64,000 bases of DNA from G032773895 sp965248935 (GTDB lineage Bacteria > Pseudomonadota > Gammaproteobacteria > Pseudomonadales > Cellvibrionaceae): assembly GCA_965248935.1 (NCBI GenBank), contig OZ252214.1, positions 2,728,001 through 2,792,000 of the forward strand, read 5' to 3'. Each line of letters begins with the position of its first letter. Position 1 is the first letter of the stretch. Position numbers and translations under genes: made by a program. Under the pieces are notes generated by a model, which did no database searches, was not told the DNA's origin, and saw only the letters and a program-made list of their open reading frames with translations. This document shows positions 18,612-27,320 of this stretch, piece after piece.

Positions 18612-19484
18612 ATGCTTTCAGAGCAAGAAAAGAAAGAGTTACAACAAAAAATACAATCAAATAAGCATGAAGTATATGTGGTATCGTTTGACGAAATGGA
18701 TGCAATTATTAGGTCGTCACCGAAAGGAAACAAGCAAAGTGTTCAAGCCGCATGACAGAAAATCAAAAGCAAAGTAGGTTTGGGTGCAAGCTATTATGCT
18801 TCTGCTGATGATGCCGTGACAATGGCTAAGCTTATAGGGGACTTAGGGGGGATAGGTGCAAGAGCATATATTAAGAGCTATGGTGGCAAGCCTCATATCA
18901 TCCTAAAAGGGCATCCAGGTTTACGGACGGTGCTTACCGGAACGAAGTATGGCATAAAAAATCCGAAAGTGATTTCTATGGGGCTGGGCAAGGCTGGAGC
19001 CATCTCTGCCGCAAAACAAGGTGGAATATTTACAGTGGTTCTGTTGTCAGCCTATCGAGTTGTAGACTATTTTCTTACAGATCAAGCAACGCTAAGCCAG
19101 CTAGTTGGGACATTGGCTACAGATATAGTGAAAGTTGGTATTGCTACAGCGGCATCAATTGGTGCTGTTGTGGTGGCTGGCGCTGTAACTTTTGCAGTTG
19201 GTCCAATATTAGCTGTGATTGTAGTAGGCTTTACCGTTTCGGTTTTACTTGAAAAGGTTGATAACAGTTTTGGTATTACAGAGCGAGTCATTGCAGGGTT
19301 AGATGAAATGGGAAATGACTTTAATAATTACATTGTTAAAAATAAGAATCAAATGACGGGGGTGGTCACTGAGGCAGCAAACAGCGTTATTGAAATGGCA
19401 ATTGAGTCGGCAAGAGCCGTTGCTATAAAATGGGTACGCGGAGCAATCAATGACTACCTGTCGCCGTTGCCGAGAGTTCGATAA
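18612..19484 (+). pseudogene. Pore-forming toxin-like gene interrupted by an in-frame TGA
   Basis: An ATG at 18612 with AAAGGAG upstream opens a frame ending at TGA 18753-18755 after 47 codons. The same frame continues without interruption to 19484, so it reads as one 290-residue protein with one stop inside. The second part carries a glycine/alanine-rich hydrophobic hairpin (about residues 165-215, IVKVGIATAASIGAVVV, AVTFAVGPILAVIVVGF) like the membrane-inserting region of polymorphic/T6SS pore-forming toxins, then a helical tail. A TTG at 18780 could restart translation. The TGA is followed by C, a context that favours readthrough. A dead toxin with a living immunity gene is the simplest reading. 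Confidence 0.65.
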
Positions 19485-19936
19485 TGGATAACAGGGAGCC
19501 GCCATCTTTAGCTATTCGAATTTTTGGCCCTTTGCTTTTTTTAATTGGAACTGTGGGAACCCTCGGCTGGTTTGTCTATAGTCTAGTCTTTTTGTATCGT
19601 AATCTGAACGCAGAAATTGTGCTAATAGACAAAGGTTTATACTACTTTCTCGGAACCGGGCTAGGTCTTTCAGTTCTAACTTTCGTGCTAATTTATGAAC
19701 TTTGGTACGGAAAACCTCTATCAAGAAAGCTAACTAAAATATTCACATATTTAGCACTTATCAGTATAGCAATTTTATTGGTTTTTCCGCATACATTACA
19801 TTTTTTGGCCGATAGCCACCTAAGAAAAAATGGTTATTCAATTTGTAGTCAAGCTTCTAGTCAATGGTTATTTGTTCGAGAAATTGTTTATACCCAAGAA
19901 AAACAAGAGTGCAGTGAAAACCTGAAAAAGAAATAA
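19484..19936 (+). CDS. Multi-TM immunity-like protein
   Basis: 150 residues with about three membrane segments (roughly 10-32, 45-66, 80-102) and a C-terminal periplasmic-type segment with two Cys. The start shares one base with the toxin stop (TAATG), so the pair is translationally coupled. Inner-membrane immunity proteins of this size are the normal partners of pore-forming effectors. Family not recognised. Confidence 0.65.
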   Translation: MDNREPPSLAIRIFGPLLFLIGTVGTLGWFVYSLVFLYRNLNAEIVLIDKGLYYFLGTGLGLSVLTFVLIYELWYGKPLSRKLTKIFTYLALISIAILLVFPHTLHFLADSHLRKNGYSICSQASSQWLFVREIVYTQEKQECSENLKKK

Positions 19937-19960
19937 CCCAATAGCGTTTGGGTTTCTTTT
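19935..19960 (+). terminator. Rho-independent terminator after the toxin/immunity pair
   Basis: AACCCA and TGGGTT pair around an eight-base loop; CTTTT follows. It overlaps the stop codon of the immunity gene. Confidence 0.65.
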
Positions 19961-20040
19961 GATGTTACTTCAATTTATAAGTGGGATTTATAGATGAAAT
20001 TTATAGGTGGAACATCCACAAATTAAGTAAATCTTGATAA

Positions 20041-20066
20041 AGCCCAGTAATTGCTGGGCTTCCTTG
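20041..20066. terminator. Terminator hairpin at the end of the ParE operon
   Basis: AGCCCAG-taattg-CTGGGCT is a perfect 7-bp stem with T-rich flanks. It lies 36 bases past the stop of the minus-strand ParE-like gene. Confidence 0.65.
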
Positions 20067-20101
20067 TATATGGTTTAAGGCAAACCTTCCGGCGAAAAAT
20101 C

Positions 20102-20365
20102 CTACCGTTTATGAATCACGGTAAGCACATAACTGTGTTCATTTTTTACTTCGTACACTATCCGGTAGGAATAAATGTGCAGTTCCTGAATCTCAGGCTT
20201 GCCCACTTCGGGCACCATTTTCCCTATATTGGGTAGCTCGTTTAGAATGTCGGTCTTTTCTCGAATCTCTTGGGCTACCTTTTTTGCGTAGTGCTTGGAG
20301 TCTTCGGCAATAAAGTCATGGATGTGTTTTAAGTCAGACCGTGCGGGCTTCGTCCAAATCACCAT
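20102..20365 (-). CDS. RelE/ParE-family toxin
   Basis: 87 residues. The fold signature is clear: WTKPARSDLKHIHDFIAED at the N-terminus, ILNELPNIGKMVPE in the middle and HIYSYRIVYEV with a basic C-terminus (VIHKR), as in ParE/RelE toxins. ParE toxins poison gyrase and RelE toxins cut mRNA on ribosomes; the target cannot be told here. The gene overlaps the antitoxin gene upstream by 7 bases and is last of a three-gene minus-strand operon. Confidence 0.9.
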   Translation of the reverse strand: MVIWTKPARSDLKHIHDFIAEDSKHYAKKVAQEIREKTDILNELPNIGKMVPEVGKPEIQELHIYSYRIVYEVKNEHSYVLTVIHKR

Positions 20366-20538
20366 GAATCAATATCTTGCTTCAACTCATCGCTGGTGAG
20401 GGTGTTGCCGCAGTCTACGGCTTCTTGGCCTTTACGGATCTTATCGAGTACGTAGAGCCGATACATAATCTCTTCCATATCGGCATTTTCGGGGACCTGG
20501 TTAATCGTGTCCAAAGCGTCTTGTTTAGCGGCTTGCAT
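20359..20538 (-). CDS. Antitoxin partner of the ParE-like toxin
   Basis: The ATG at 20538 with GAGAGG seven bases upstream is the better start (a TTG at 20553 is in frame); 59 residues. The sequence (MEEIMYRLYVLDKIRKGQEAV, then LTSDELKQDI) is typical of short antitoxins paired with ParE/RelE toxins: a helical body and an acidic disordered C-terminus. It should neutralise the toxin by direct binding. It sits between the XRE regulator and the toxin gene. Confidence 0.8.
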   Translation of the reverse strand: MQAAKQDALDTINQVPENADMEEIMYRLYVLDKIRKGQEAVDCGNTLTSDELKQDIDSW

Positions 20539-20555
20539 GGTGTGGCCTCTCAAAG

Positions 20556-20966
20556 TTAGACGCTGGCAGCGTCATCAAAGGGTTGGAGTACAGATTGCAT
20601 TTGTTGTTTGGCAATCATCGCATCGATAAGCTTAATTATGGCTTCTTGGTCATCATCGTCAAAATGTTCCACAGCGCGGAAGCGTTTAAATAATCGGTTG
20701 TTGGCCAAGGGGCTGTCTTCTACAGAATTGCCGGTTAGTAGGTAATCTATCGTGGTTGCCAGCGCATCAGCGAGCTTAATCAACATCTCCGCAGGAGGTA
20801 AGTTAAGTCCGCTCTCGTACTTGTTCAGTTGCTGGAAACGTATCTCCACCTTAGCCGCCATCTCTTTCTGAGACCAGCGCTTCTGCTTGCGCAGCTCTTT
20901 GAGCCGCACACCAAAGGCTTTACGAAAATCAAGGTCTTGCAGTGCCATGAGCCATTCCTCGTTCAC
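20556..20966 (-). CDS. XRE-family regulator of the toxin-antitoxin operon
   Basis: A GTG start at 20966 is preceded at ideal distance by GGAGGTGATC, a near-perfect Shine-Dalgarno; 136 residues. The HTH_3 domain spans about 15-70 (LKELRKQKRWSQKEMAAKVEI, QLNKYESGLNLPPAEML), and the C-terminal helix ends the protein after QEAIIKLIDAMIA. It probably represses this operon. It lies 17 bases before the antitoxin gene. Upstream, 249 bases separate it from the divergent helicase operon, so it may also control that. Confidence 0.85.
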   Translation of the reverse strand: MNEEWLMALQDLDFRKAFGVRLKELRKQKRWSQKEMAAKVEIRFQQLNKYESGLNLPPAEMLIKLADALATTIDYLLTGNSVEDSPLANNRLFKRFRAVEHFDDDDQEAIIKLIDAMIAKQQMQSVLQPFDDAASV

Positions 20967-21215
20967 ATTGATCACCTCCGTAATATAATGGGTATGTTCT
21001 TAAAAGGAGTTGACGATAGATCCTACTAAGTATAAAAGTAGATCCTTATAAGAGTCAGTTTTAATTTTGACAGGATTTTAAGGGGGAACTGAAATGGCAA
21101 GACTGGCAGACAGTATCCTAATTTTAATTTACAGGTTGACTGTATCGACAATAATATACAAAAGGCTTGATAACGTTATTTTCAGACAACATTCTTCTCA
21201 GGTAACAGTAAATAA

Positions 21216-22949
21216 ATGAAAATTAAGGAAACCTTAGAAGCTTTAAGAGCCTTCGTTAAAGAAGAACACGAAGCCAATTTTGCCAAGCTTTTCGATATTT
21301 GGGAAAAGCCTTTGTCAAAAAAATTGAAAACGGGTGAGACCCAAATAATTCAATCTATAAAAATAGAAGATAAAAGGCATTTGCTAGTTACCCTAGGTGA
21401 TAACGAATCCCGTTTTCGTGAAGGCGATATGATCTGTTTTCACCATGGCAAGGCGATGGAAGAATCGTTTATTCGTCAAGCCATGATTGAGGTTGAACAA
21501 GAGGGGGATTGGCTGGTTCGGGCTGAGTATAATGAGAGAGTGGTTAAAGCTATAACAGAACCCTGTTATGCCGATGAAGATGGCATGGATCTTAAGCCAT
21601 TTTTTGATAAGGCATTAGAGGAGGTTGCCAGTTTGCCAAATGGCCGCAATATAATTTTACCTTTACTGGCAGGAGTATTAGATACCGACTTTATTTACGC
21701 GGACAATTATGACCTTGCTGCCGATCTTGCCGAAGAGAGAGGGTTAAATGATCGACAAATGGATGCGGTGGGCAAGGGGGTTGCTGCCAAATATCTGGCC
21801 TGTATTCAAGGCCCGCCGGGTACAGGCAAAACAAAAGTAATCAGTTTAATTGCGAAATTATTGGTTGACGAAGGGCATAATGTGTTTTTGACTTCACATA
21901 CGCATACGGCTATTAATAATGCATTGAATCAAGTGGCTCAAGAAGGTATTCCGACTATTAAGGTGGGCGCTAGCAGTAGTATTAAAGGGTTGGATAGTTC
22001 GATACAGCGGTTTGGCCATTGGGACGATTGGGATGAACGGCCCGATAAAGGCTGTGTAATTGGCGCAACGCCATTTGCGACCTGTTCTTCCCGGTTGGAA
22101 AAATTTGAATTTGATACTGTTATTTTTGACGAGGCCAGCCAAATTACAGTGCCGTTGGCAGTGATGGCAATGCGAAATGCGAAACGATTTGTATTTGTGG
22201 GAGACCATAAACAGTTGCCACCTGTGGTGATTTCAAAGTCTGTATTGGATGAACAGTGCTATTCAGTATTTTCTAAACTGGTATTAGGAAATAAAAAAGT
22301 ATCAGTGATGTTAAATCAGACCTATAGAATGAATAGCGATTTGTCCCGTTGGCCCAGTCAGCAATACTATAAGGGTGATTTAGAGTCGGCAGGTAATAAT
22401 GCTAATCGCTTACTCACGCTAGAAAAGCCCCCCGCCAAATATCAACCTATTTTTGCAGAAGATAACTCTTTTGTATTTATTAAAAGCCCTGGAATTAATA
22501 CTCGTACCCACAGTGAGAAAGAAGCGCAGTTGGTGGTTGATTTAATTGAAACAGCGGCAGATGCAGGTATAAAATTGTGCGATATAGGTGTAGTAACGCC
22601 TTACCGCAATCATGCTAAAACCATTAAAAACCTGTTAGCTAAAAGGTTGGGTATATTTACCGCACAAGAAGTGGTAACTGATACTGTAGAGCGTATGCAG
22701 GGTCAGGAAAGAGAAATGATTATTATCTCTTTATGCTCGACTGATAAGCAGTTTATTCAGGCGGTAGCCAATTTCTTTTTTCAGCCAGAAAGGCTTAATG
22801 TTGCCATCACTCGGTCTAAGGTAAAGTTGATATTAATTGGTCCAGAATTGTTGGAGGATGTTAATATTGATATTCGCAACGAAGCGTTACAATCGCATAT
22901 TGACGCTTATCGCTCATTGGTGAATGCCGCTCATACGGTTACGATATAA
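21216..22949 (+). CDS. SF1 helicase, Upf1/DNA2-like (first gene of a two-helicase operon)
   Basis: 577 residues. An N-terminal beta-rich domain (about 1-160) precedes a superfamily 1B helicase core: Walker A GPPGTGKT at 199-206, DEASQ at 305 (motif II), GDHKQLPPVV (motif III), NQTYRMN (IV), QGQEREMIIIS (V) and NVAITRSKVKLIL (VI). It should unwind DNA or RNA with ATP. No nuclease motif is seen. The next helicase gene begins within about ten bases, so the two act together. The context (XRE/TA on one side, toxin pairs on the other) suggests a defence role; that is inference. Confidence 0.88.
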   Translation: MKIKETLEALRAFVKEEHEANFAKLFDIWEKPLSKKLKTGETQIIQSIKIEDKRHLLVTLGDNESRFREGDMICFHHGKAMEESFIRQAMIEVEQEGDWLVRAEYNERVVKAITEPCYADEDGMDLKPFFDKALEEVASLPNGRNIILPLLAGVLDTDFIYADNYDLAADLAEERGLNDRQMDAVGKGVAAKYLACIQGPPGTGKTKVISLIAKLLVDEGHNVFLTSHTHTAINNALNQVAQEGIPTIKVGASSSIKGLDSSIQRFGHWDDWDERPDKGCVIGATPFATCSSRLEKFEFDTVIFDEASQITVPLAVMAMRNAKRFVFVGDHKQLPPVVISKSVLDEQCYSVFSKLVLGNKKVSVMLNQTYRMNSDLSRWPSQQYYKGDLESAGNNANRLLTLEKPPAKYQPIFAEDNSFVFIKSPGINTRTHSEKEAQLVVDLIETAADAGIKLCDIGVVTPYRNHAKTIKNLLAKRLGIFTAQEVVTDTVERMQGQEREMIIISLCSTDKQFIQAVANFFFQPERLNVAITRSKVKLILIGPELLEDVNIDIRNEALQSHIDAYRSLVNAAHTVTI

Positions 22950-22959
22950 GGAATTTAAT

Positions 22960-24927
22960 TTGGCGCATTTAATGTATGATTTGAACAATTTGGATAATGC
23001 CGTTAGACGAAAGTTTAAAAAGGTATTTGAAAAACTGAGTGATGATTACTTTATTCGAACCCCCGTCTTGGATGACTCTAAAGTCTCCCATATTGTGGTA
23101 GAGGGGCCAAATCAATCGTGGTTGCTTGTAGGTCTTTATAAGACGTTACCCACCGAGCAAGAACTTGATAAGTTTTTGACGTTTAATGGCGTATTGGTTG
23201 AACAGGGGTATCCTGAGTTAACTCTTTTGGCAGTATGTGAGGTTGGAGAATCACTCTTTAATAAGAAAGATGTTTCTTTGACCCGAGTAAGCATTGTTGA
23301 GCAAGCCGAATTTTATAGTCAAGGGGAAAATTATATTTCGGATGCTTTATTGGAGGTAGAGGAAGAGGTTCATTGTTGGTTAAAAAAATACTTTGTTTCT
23401 GAATCTGTGGTCAATACTTTGTGTACAACCCGGCGAGATGCCAATGTACGAAATGCCAATGTGCGAGATAATAGCGCTAAATTACAGTCGTTCTTTTTGG
23501 ATTACGACCAGGAGCTGGCAACTAAATATGATATCTGGGGTGATACTCAATCCTTTGATCTGGATGATGGGTTTTCTGTTCGTTTAATCAATGGGGTTGC
23601 CGGATGTGGTAAGACCTTAATATTGATTAATCGGGCTATTCTATATTGTAAAAAATACCCTGATAGGGAAACGCTATTGCTTATTCACAATAAACCCATT
23701 GTTGCAGATATTAAATACAAATTTAAAAAATATCTGGCTGGGCAGCCTAGCAACCTTACAATAGATACCTTTCACGCTTATGCGTACGCTCAGCAAAGAA
23801 AAGCTTCGTGGAATTTAACGGCACTAATGACAGATAGCCAGAAGAAGCCTTTTATAGAAAAAATACTGACAGATAACAACGAAGCATATAGGGAACTCAC
23901 TTTATCTGATCATCAAATCTGGTCTGAACTGGAATATATTAATGAGTTTTTAATTGAAAACAAAGACTGTTATTTGGATTATGATCGACAGGGGAGAGGT
24001 TTTGCATTATCTAAGTCACAGAGAAATTATATTTGGCAGCTTTATGAGTTAACAGTAGAGCTTATGTCTTCGCCGAATAATGGCTATTTGCCCAGTTTGT
24101 ATATTCGCAACCTATGTTTGTCTGATGGCGGGGTGAAATTTGATCGTTACGATCATATTTTAATTGATGAAACACAGTTCTTCTTTCCTTCCTGGTTGGA
24201 GCTAGTGAAAAAGTCTATTAAGGACAATGGCCAGTTATTTTTGTGTGCTGATCCAAACCAGGGTTTTTTGAAAACTCGCCTAAGTTGGAAAAGTATTGGC
24301 CTGAATGTACGAGGGAGAACAAAAAAATTAAATTATTCCTATCGCACCACCTATGAAATTATGTCAGCAGCCAATGCATTACTAGAGCATTTGGATGAAA
24401 ATACAGAAGATTTTATCCAACCGGATTTGGATAAAATGGAGCATGGTAGTCGGCCACAAATAATATATAGCGCAAATTTTCAGGATGAACAAAAACGGTT
24501 TCTAAATGAAATAACGGATTGTATTGTTAATTCTAAAGTGCCACTCCAACAGATTATTGTACTCTGTAGCGAGGCCGTAAACCCTTGGAGCCTGAAATCT
24601 ATTGTTGAGGTAGCATTGGGCAAAGGCTCGGTGGTCAATTGTAATGATAGAAACGATTTGGCGCAGAATCTTGGTGACAAAATACGGCTAATGAGCATAA
24701 ACAGTTGTACTGGAATGGAAGCGGGTACTATCTTTGTGCTGGGTATTGGCGATTTATTGGATAAGGCAAATAATCTCGATTTAAGTAATGAGGAGAAAGT
24801 GGTGGTTCAACAGGAAACAACCCGCAAGCTCTATGTGGCCATGACGAGAGCAGGACAAAAACTGGTGTTATTTTCAACTGAAAAATTACCTGAGAATGTG
24901 GAAGCTTTGATGGAGGTATCTAAGTAG
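22960..24927 (+). CDS. SF1 helicase, UvrD-like (second gene of the operon)
   Basis: Best start is a TTG at 22960, six bases after AAGGA that overlaps the previous stop (an ATG at 22972 is the alternative); about 655 residues. An N-terminal ~180-residue domain (SHIVVEGPNQSWLLVGLYKT, later HCWLKKYF) has a nuclease/NERD-like look but no catalytic set I can confirm. The helicase core has GVAGCGKT (212-219), DETQ (403-406), CADPNQGF, YSYRTTYEIM and KLYVAMTRAGQKLVLFS. The duplicated block ANVRNANVRD near 153-162 marks a recent 12-base duplication. Function as a pair with the upstream helicase is likely. Confidence 0.85.
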   Translation: MAHLMYDLNNLDNAVRRKFKKVFEKLSDDYFIRTPVLDDSKVSHIVVEGPNQSWLLVGLYKTLPTEQELDKFLTFNGVLVEQGYPELTLLAVCEVGESLFNKKDVSLTRVSIVEQAEFYSQGENYISDALLEVEEEVHCWLKKYFVSESVVNTLCTTRRDANVRNANVRDNSAKLQSFFLDYDQELATKYDIWGDTQSFDLDDGFSVRLINGVAGCGKTLILINRAILYCKKYPDRETLLLIHNKPIVADIKYKFKKYLAGQPSNLTIDTFHAYAYAQQRKASWNLTALMTDSQKKPFIEKILTDNNEAYRELTLSDHQIWSELEYINEFLIENKDCYLDYDRQGRGFALSKSQRNYIWQLYELTVELMSSPNNGYLPSLYIRNLCLSDGGVKFDRYDHILIDETQFFFPSWLELVKKSIKDNGQLFLCADPNQGFLKTRLSWKSIGLNVRGRTKKLNYSYRTTYEIMSAANALLEHLDENTEDFIQPDLDKMEHGSRPQIIYSANFQDEQKRFLNEITDCIVNSKVPLQQIIVLCSEAVNPWSLKSIVEVALGKGSVVNCNDRNDLAQNLGDKIRLMSINSCTGMEAGTIFVLGIGDLLDKANNLDLSNEEKVVVQQETTRKLYVAMTRAGQKLVLFSTEKLPENVEALMEVSK

Positions 24928-24934
24928 TTATTGA

Positions 24935-25015
24935 TGAACAATTTTATCCATATTTCAACCTACTTAAAAGATCATCCGTTCGGGGTGGCATGGAGTCTCA
25001 TTTGTTGGGATATTA
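24935..25015 (+). repeat. Leader repeat R3, copy 2
   Basis: Matches 17637-17713 from TGAACAATTTTATCCATATT through the ATCATCCGT block. It ends about 90 bases before the Tse2-like gene. Confidence 0.7.
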
Positions 25016-25107
25016 TGTAAAGAGAACGTGAAAATAATAAATACGTATTGGTATTAAGTTAATAGATGATTGGCAGTTAAATAAAATTTACATAAAGGGA
25101 AGGGATT

Positions 25108-25557
25108 ATGAACACAGAATTAAAAGAGGTATTTATTGCTTTAGGAGAACTGGAAAGATACTACGATGGTGTGGTGCCAGTTAATCTATGGAGAGGATTA
25201 AGTATAAAGAAAAATGTGGGGCTCTTTAATTTGATTGAAAAGCCGTTTAAAATGTTAAATGGGCGTGCAAGAAAACCGGATATTACGATTGAAAATGGAT
25301 GGGTAAAAGTTAAATACTGGCCTCGTGGTATTTCAACATTTGATAAACCAGATGTCCCTAAAGGGAAAGATTGAGTTCATTACAAAATACCTGCTGGCAC
25401 AGCACTACCTCATGGTCTTGCGATTGTGCAGGACTCATTTAATGAAACGTTCCAAGCTACACATTATACAATCGCGCCTGCTTTCGATATGCCGTTAGCA
25501 AAATTCAAAGAACTACTTGGTCAACTGGCAAAAATTGCTATTAAGGAGGCTAAATGA
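25108..25557 (+). pseudogene. Tse2-like toxin gene with in-frame TGA
   Basis: An ATG after AGGGAAGGGATT opens 88 codons to TGA at 25372-25374. The same frame continues 60 codons to 25557. The second part (IPAGTALPHGLAIVQDSF, ATHYTIAPAFDMPLAKF) matches the C-terminal half of the Pseudomonas T6SS toxin Tse2 (IPDGTDIPPDLKV, ATHYTIMPA as I recall it). It also matches the intact homologue at 27535-28017, where the position of the TGA is a Trp. A TGG to TGA change is thus likely. The product would be an ADP-ribosyltransferase-fold cytotoxin acting inside cells. The immunity gene downstream is intact. Confidence 0.8.
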
Positions 25558-25769
25558 TAGAAATATCCAATGCTGCTGCGCCATTACTTGTACAGGCTTT
25601 AAGAGATGCTGTTCGTTACAATGAACAACTGTTGAATAGCGAAACTTTAAAAAATAGAACTGAATACGAAGAGCACTTAGTCGATATTAGTCAATTTTAT
25701 TCTGAAATAAAATCCCAATATAAAAGAATAGAGCAGGATATAGGCATTTCCCTCGAAGAACTTTTGTAA
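25554..25769 (+). CDS. Tsi2-like immunity protein
   Basis: 71 residues, wholly helical (LLVQALRDAVRYNEQLLNSE, then EYEEHLVDISQFYSEIKSQY), matching the size and two-helix hairpin of Tsi2, the cytoplasmic partner of Tse2. It overlaps the toxin stop by four bases (ATGA). It is related to the 27321-27548 protein. It should bind and block the toxin. Intact although its toxin is interrupted. Confidence 0.8.
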   Translation: MIEISNAAAPLLVQALRDAVRYNEQLLNSETLKNRTEYEEHLVDISQFYSEIKSQYKRIEQDIGISLEELL

Positions 25770-25812
25770 GCTGAAATACAAGGACATTAAGAGATCGAAG
25801 GTTTTTAATCTC
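25696..25812 (+). repeat. Direct repeat containing the Tsi2-like 3' end, copy 1
   Basis: About 117 bases, nearly identical to 28132-28248. It covers the last 25 codons of the immunity gene and its 3' flank. Confidence 0.85.
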
Positions 25813-25864
25813 TAAAAAATTAATAGTAAAATTAATAGGACACTCATGATAACTTGAGCTAATT

Positions 25865-25916
25865 AAGACACCCTTGTTAAAATCACAACATAGGGTGTCT
25901 TACATTCGCTTTTTTC
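25865..25916 (+). terminator. Terminator hairpin after the Tse2/Tsi2-like pair
   Basis: AAGACACCCT and AGGGTGTCTT form a perfect 10-bp stem; CGCTTTTTTC follows nine bases later. The loop is 17 bases. Confidence 0.65.
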
Positions 25917-25940
25917 TATATGTTGTGTCTACGAAACTAA

Positions 25941-26099
25941 CGAGACAGCCATGTTAGAGAACTCACCCAAGCCGAAACCGAAGCCCTACTCTCCGAAATA
26001 GGCATAGGCACCAGCCGGGGGTATACTGGCCACGAACACCTGGACCGAACCGGGCTGATTCATATGAATGGCCGGGTCTATGACCCAACCTTGGTGTAG
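25941..26099 (+). pseudogene. Rhs-repeat core remnant
   Basis: The open frame reads LTQAETEALL, then RGYTGHEHLD, RTGLIHMNGRVYDPTL and stops. This is the conserved end of the Rhs core (GYTGHEHLDxxGLIHMNGRVYDPxLGRF), just before the point where variable toxin tips begin. Neither the large upstream part nor a toxin tip is present. It shows that an Rhs-type polymorphic toxin locus once occupied this place or was carried in with it. Confidence 0.85.
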
Positions 26100-26222
26100 A
26101 GCGCAAATTTACCATCGTAGTTTTTCCCACATTATTGGTCGTAGAATAATGAAGTTTTACCGCCAATTTCCCATACTCTTATCGTAAACTTTTTTCTAAT
26201 TATTATTTTCCCATCGTAGTCT

Positions 26223-26357
26223 TTACCAAAATCGATCCAAAAAATTCCCATCGTAAAATGGCACCCTGTTTTTTTAGATAATCGTGTTTACGATAAATTT
26301 GGCTGGCGACCAATAACACCCTACCTATAAAAAGTACGATGCTATTGGCAATCTAAA
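26223..26357. repeat. Transposon end sequence, copy 1
   Basis: About 135 bases, matching 28754-28885 (blocks GATCCAAAAAATTCCCATCG, CCAATAACACCCTACCTATA, AAGTACGATGCTATTGG). Confidence 0.8.
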
Positions 26358-26370
26358 AATAATGGTTGGA

Positions 26371-26920
26371 TTAAGCGGTTTGTGCTTTGATCAGCTCTTC
26401 GTGAGAACGCCAATGGGGTTGAACTAAAATACCGTTCACATGGCTGAGGGTGACAATCCTTTTTGTTTCTCTACAGGCTTCGATCAAACTGCCATAACAG
26501 AGATTTCGGCACAACCGTAAATTCCCTTGGGCTGATTGTAAGATAAGTTCGATAGCGCCTGGGTCAAACGTATTAATGCCGAGCCTAACCGCCTCTAATT
26601 CTTTGATGATATAACGTTCCAGATCATCGTCATTAAGTGAGTGTATTGTTGCTGAATAGGTGATTCGACTCTTGATATCTTTGTTGACATTCAAGGTTAA
26701 ATAATACAACAAATCCCGCTGGCCAAATAAAATGACATTTTGAGCAAAATACCCGTTTACCGACAGGTTTTTTTTCGAAAGAAGAGCGGTATGTGTAAAC
26801 AAAGCCATGGGAGACGAACTGTCCTTGTTTTTGACAATGTCGGCAAGACATACTTTCGAGGCAATCTAGGGATAAGGTGAACGCCTCCAGCGATGCGATA
26901 TCTGGATAAAAAGTGTTCAT
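26371..26920 (-). pseudogene. Fusion remnant: zinc-finger transposon ORF start joined to ATPase end
   Basis: The 5' part (ATG at 26920) encodes MNTFYPDIASLEAFTLS and a zinc-ribbon CRHCQ...FCSKC typical of the first ORF of some ATPase-bearing transposons. Near 26745 the meaningful frame switches to NVILFGQRDLLYYLT and continues to 26371 with NDDDLERYIIKEL, IELILQSAQGNLRLCRNLC, the C-terminal half of an ExeA/TniB-like AAA ATPase. The transposase and ATPase N-terminus were lost by deletion. Non-functional. Confidence 0.65.
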
Positions 26921-27320
26921 GTTGAGTGGGAGGAAATGAAAGGAGGGGATTGTAGAGTGTCTGTTAGAAGTTTCAACTGACCGAATTAGCGTTGTGGTTC
27001 ACTCAGTATTTTACGATGGGTATTGGGTTAGAAAGTACGGGTTTTTACTATGGGAGTTTGGGAAGTAACATTAGATGGAAATAAAGCTTGTAGGAAAGTG
27101 TTTACAATCCTTAATCTCCGTGCAGTGCCTAAGACTCGATACTGATAAATGGCTAGTTCTTACCCGACAGGGGCTTTCACTTTGCAAGATGTGACAAGCC
27201 TCGCTTGTCACATCTTGCTTATTTACGCAGTGGATTTTTGTGCAACAATGAGTGCAGTGATTCGACAAAAAAGAGCGAAGGTCACTGCGTCAAATAGCGC
27301 AATTTTTTAAGCCATGATTT
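26921..27320. other. Spacer between transposon remnant and second Tse2/Tsi2-like pair
   Basis: Holds the right end motifs of the transposon remnant and the perfect hairpin at 27184-27218. No gene seen. Confidence 0.5.
27184..27218. repeat. Perfect 15-bp inverted repeat
   Basis: GCAAGATGTGACAAG and its exact complement flank CCTCG. No T run follows directly on either strand, so a terminator role is only possible. It may be a transposon-end or protein-binding hairpin. Confidence 0.7.

Larger units (their letters stand above)
26105..27060 (-). mobile_element. Internally deleted transposon with multiple end-binding motifs
   Basis: The element spans two ends that share repeated CCATCGTA-type motifs: near 26109, 26209 and 26247 on one side (with weaker ones at 26131 and 26180), and the inverted TTTACGATGGG at about 27011 on the other. 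Between them one fused reading region remains (26371-26920). Multiple subterminal motifs and an AAA ATPase gene are known from Tn7/Tn5053-like and related transposons. No transposase (DDE) gene remains. Confidence 0.6.

Noticed and set aside
18753..25374. In-frame TGA codons as selenocysteine or TGA-reassigned Trp
   Set aside because: TGA ends many intact genes here (for example at 17461 and 25557), there is no SECIS-like hairpin that I can see, and the SelW-like protein uses plain Cys.
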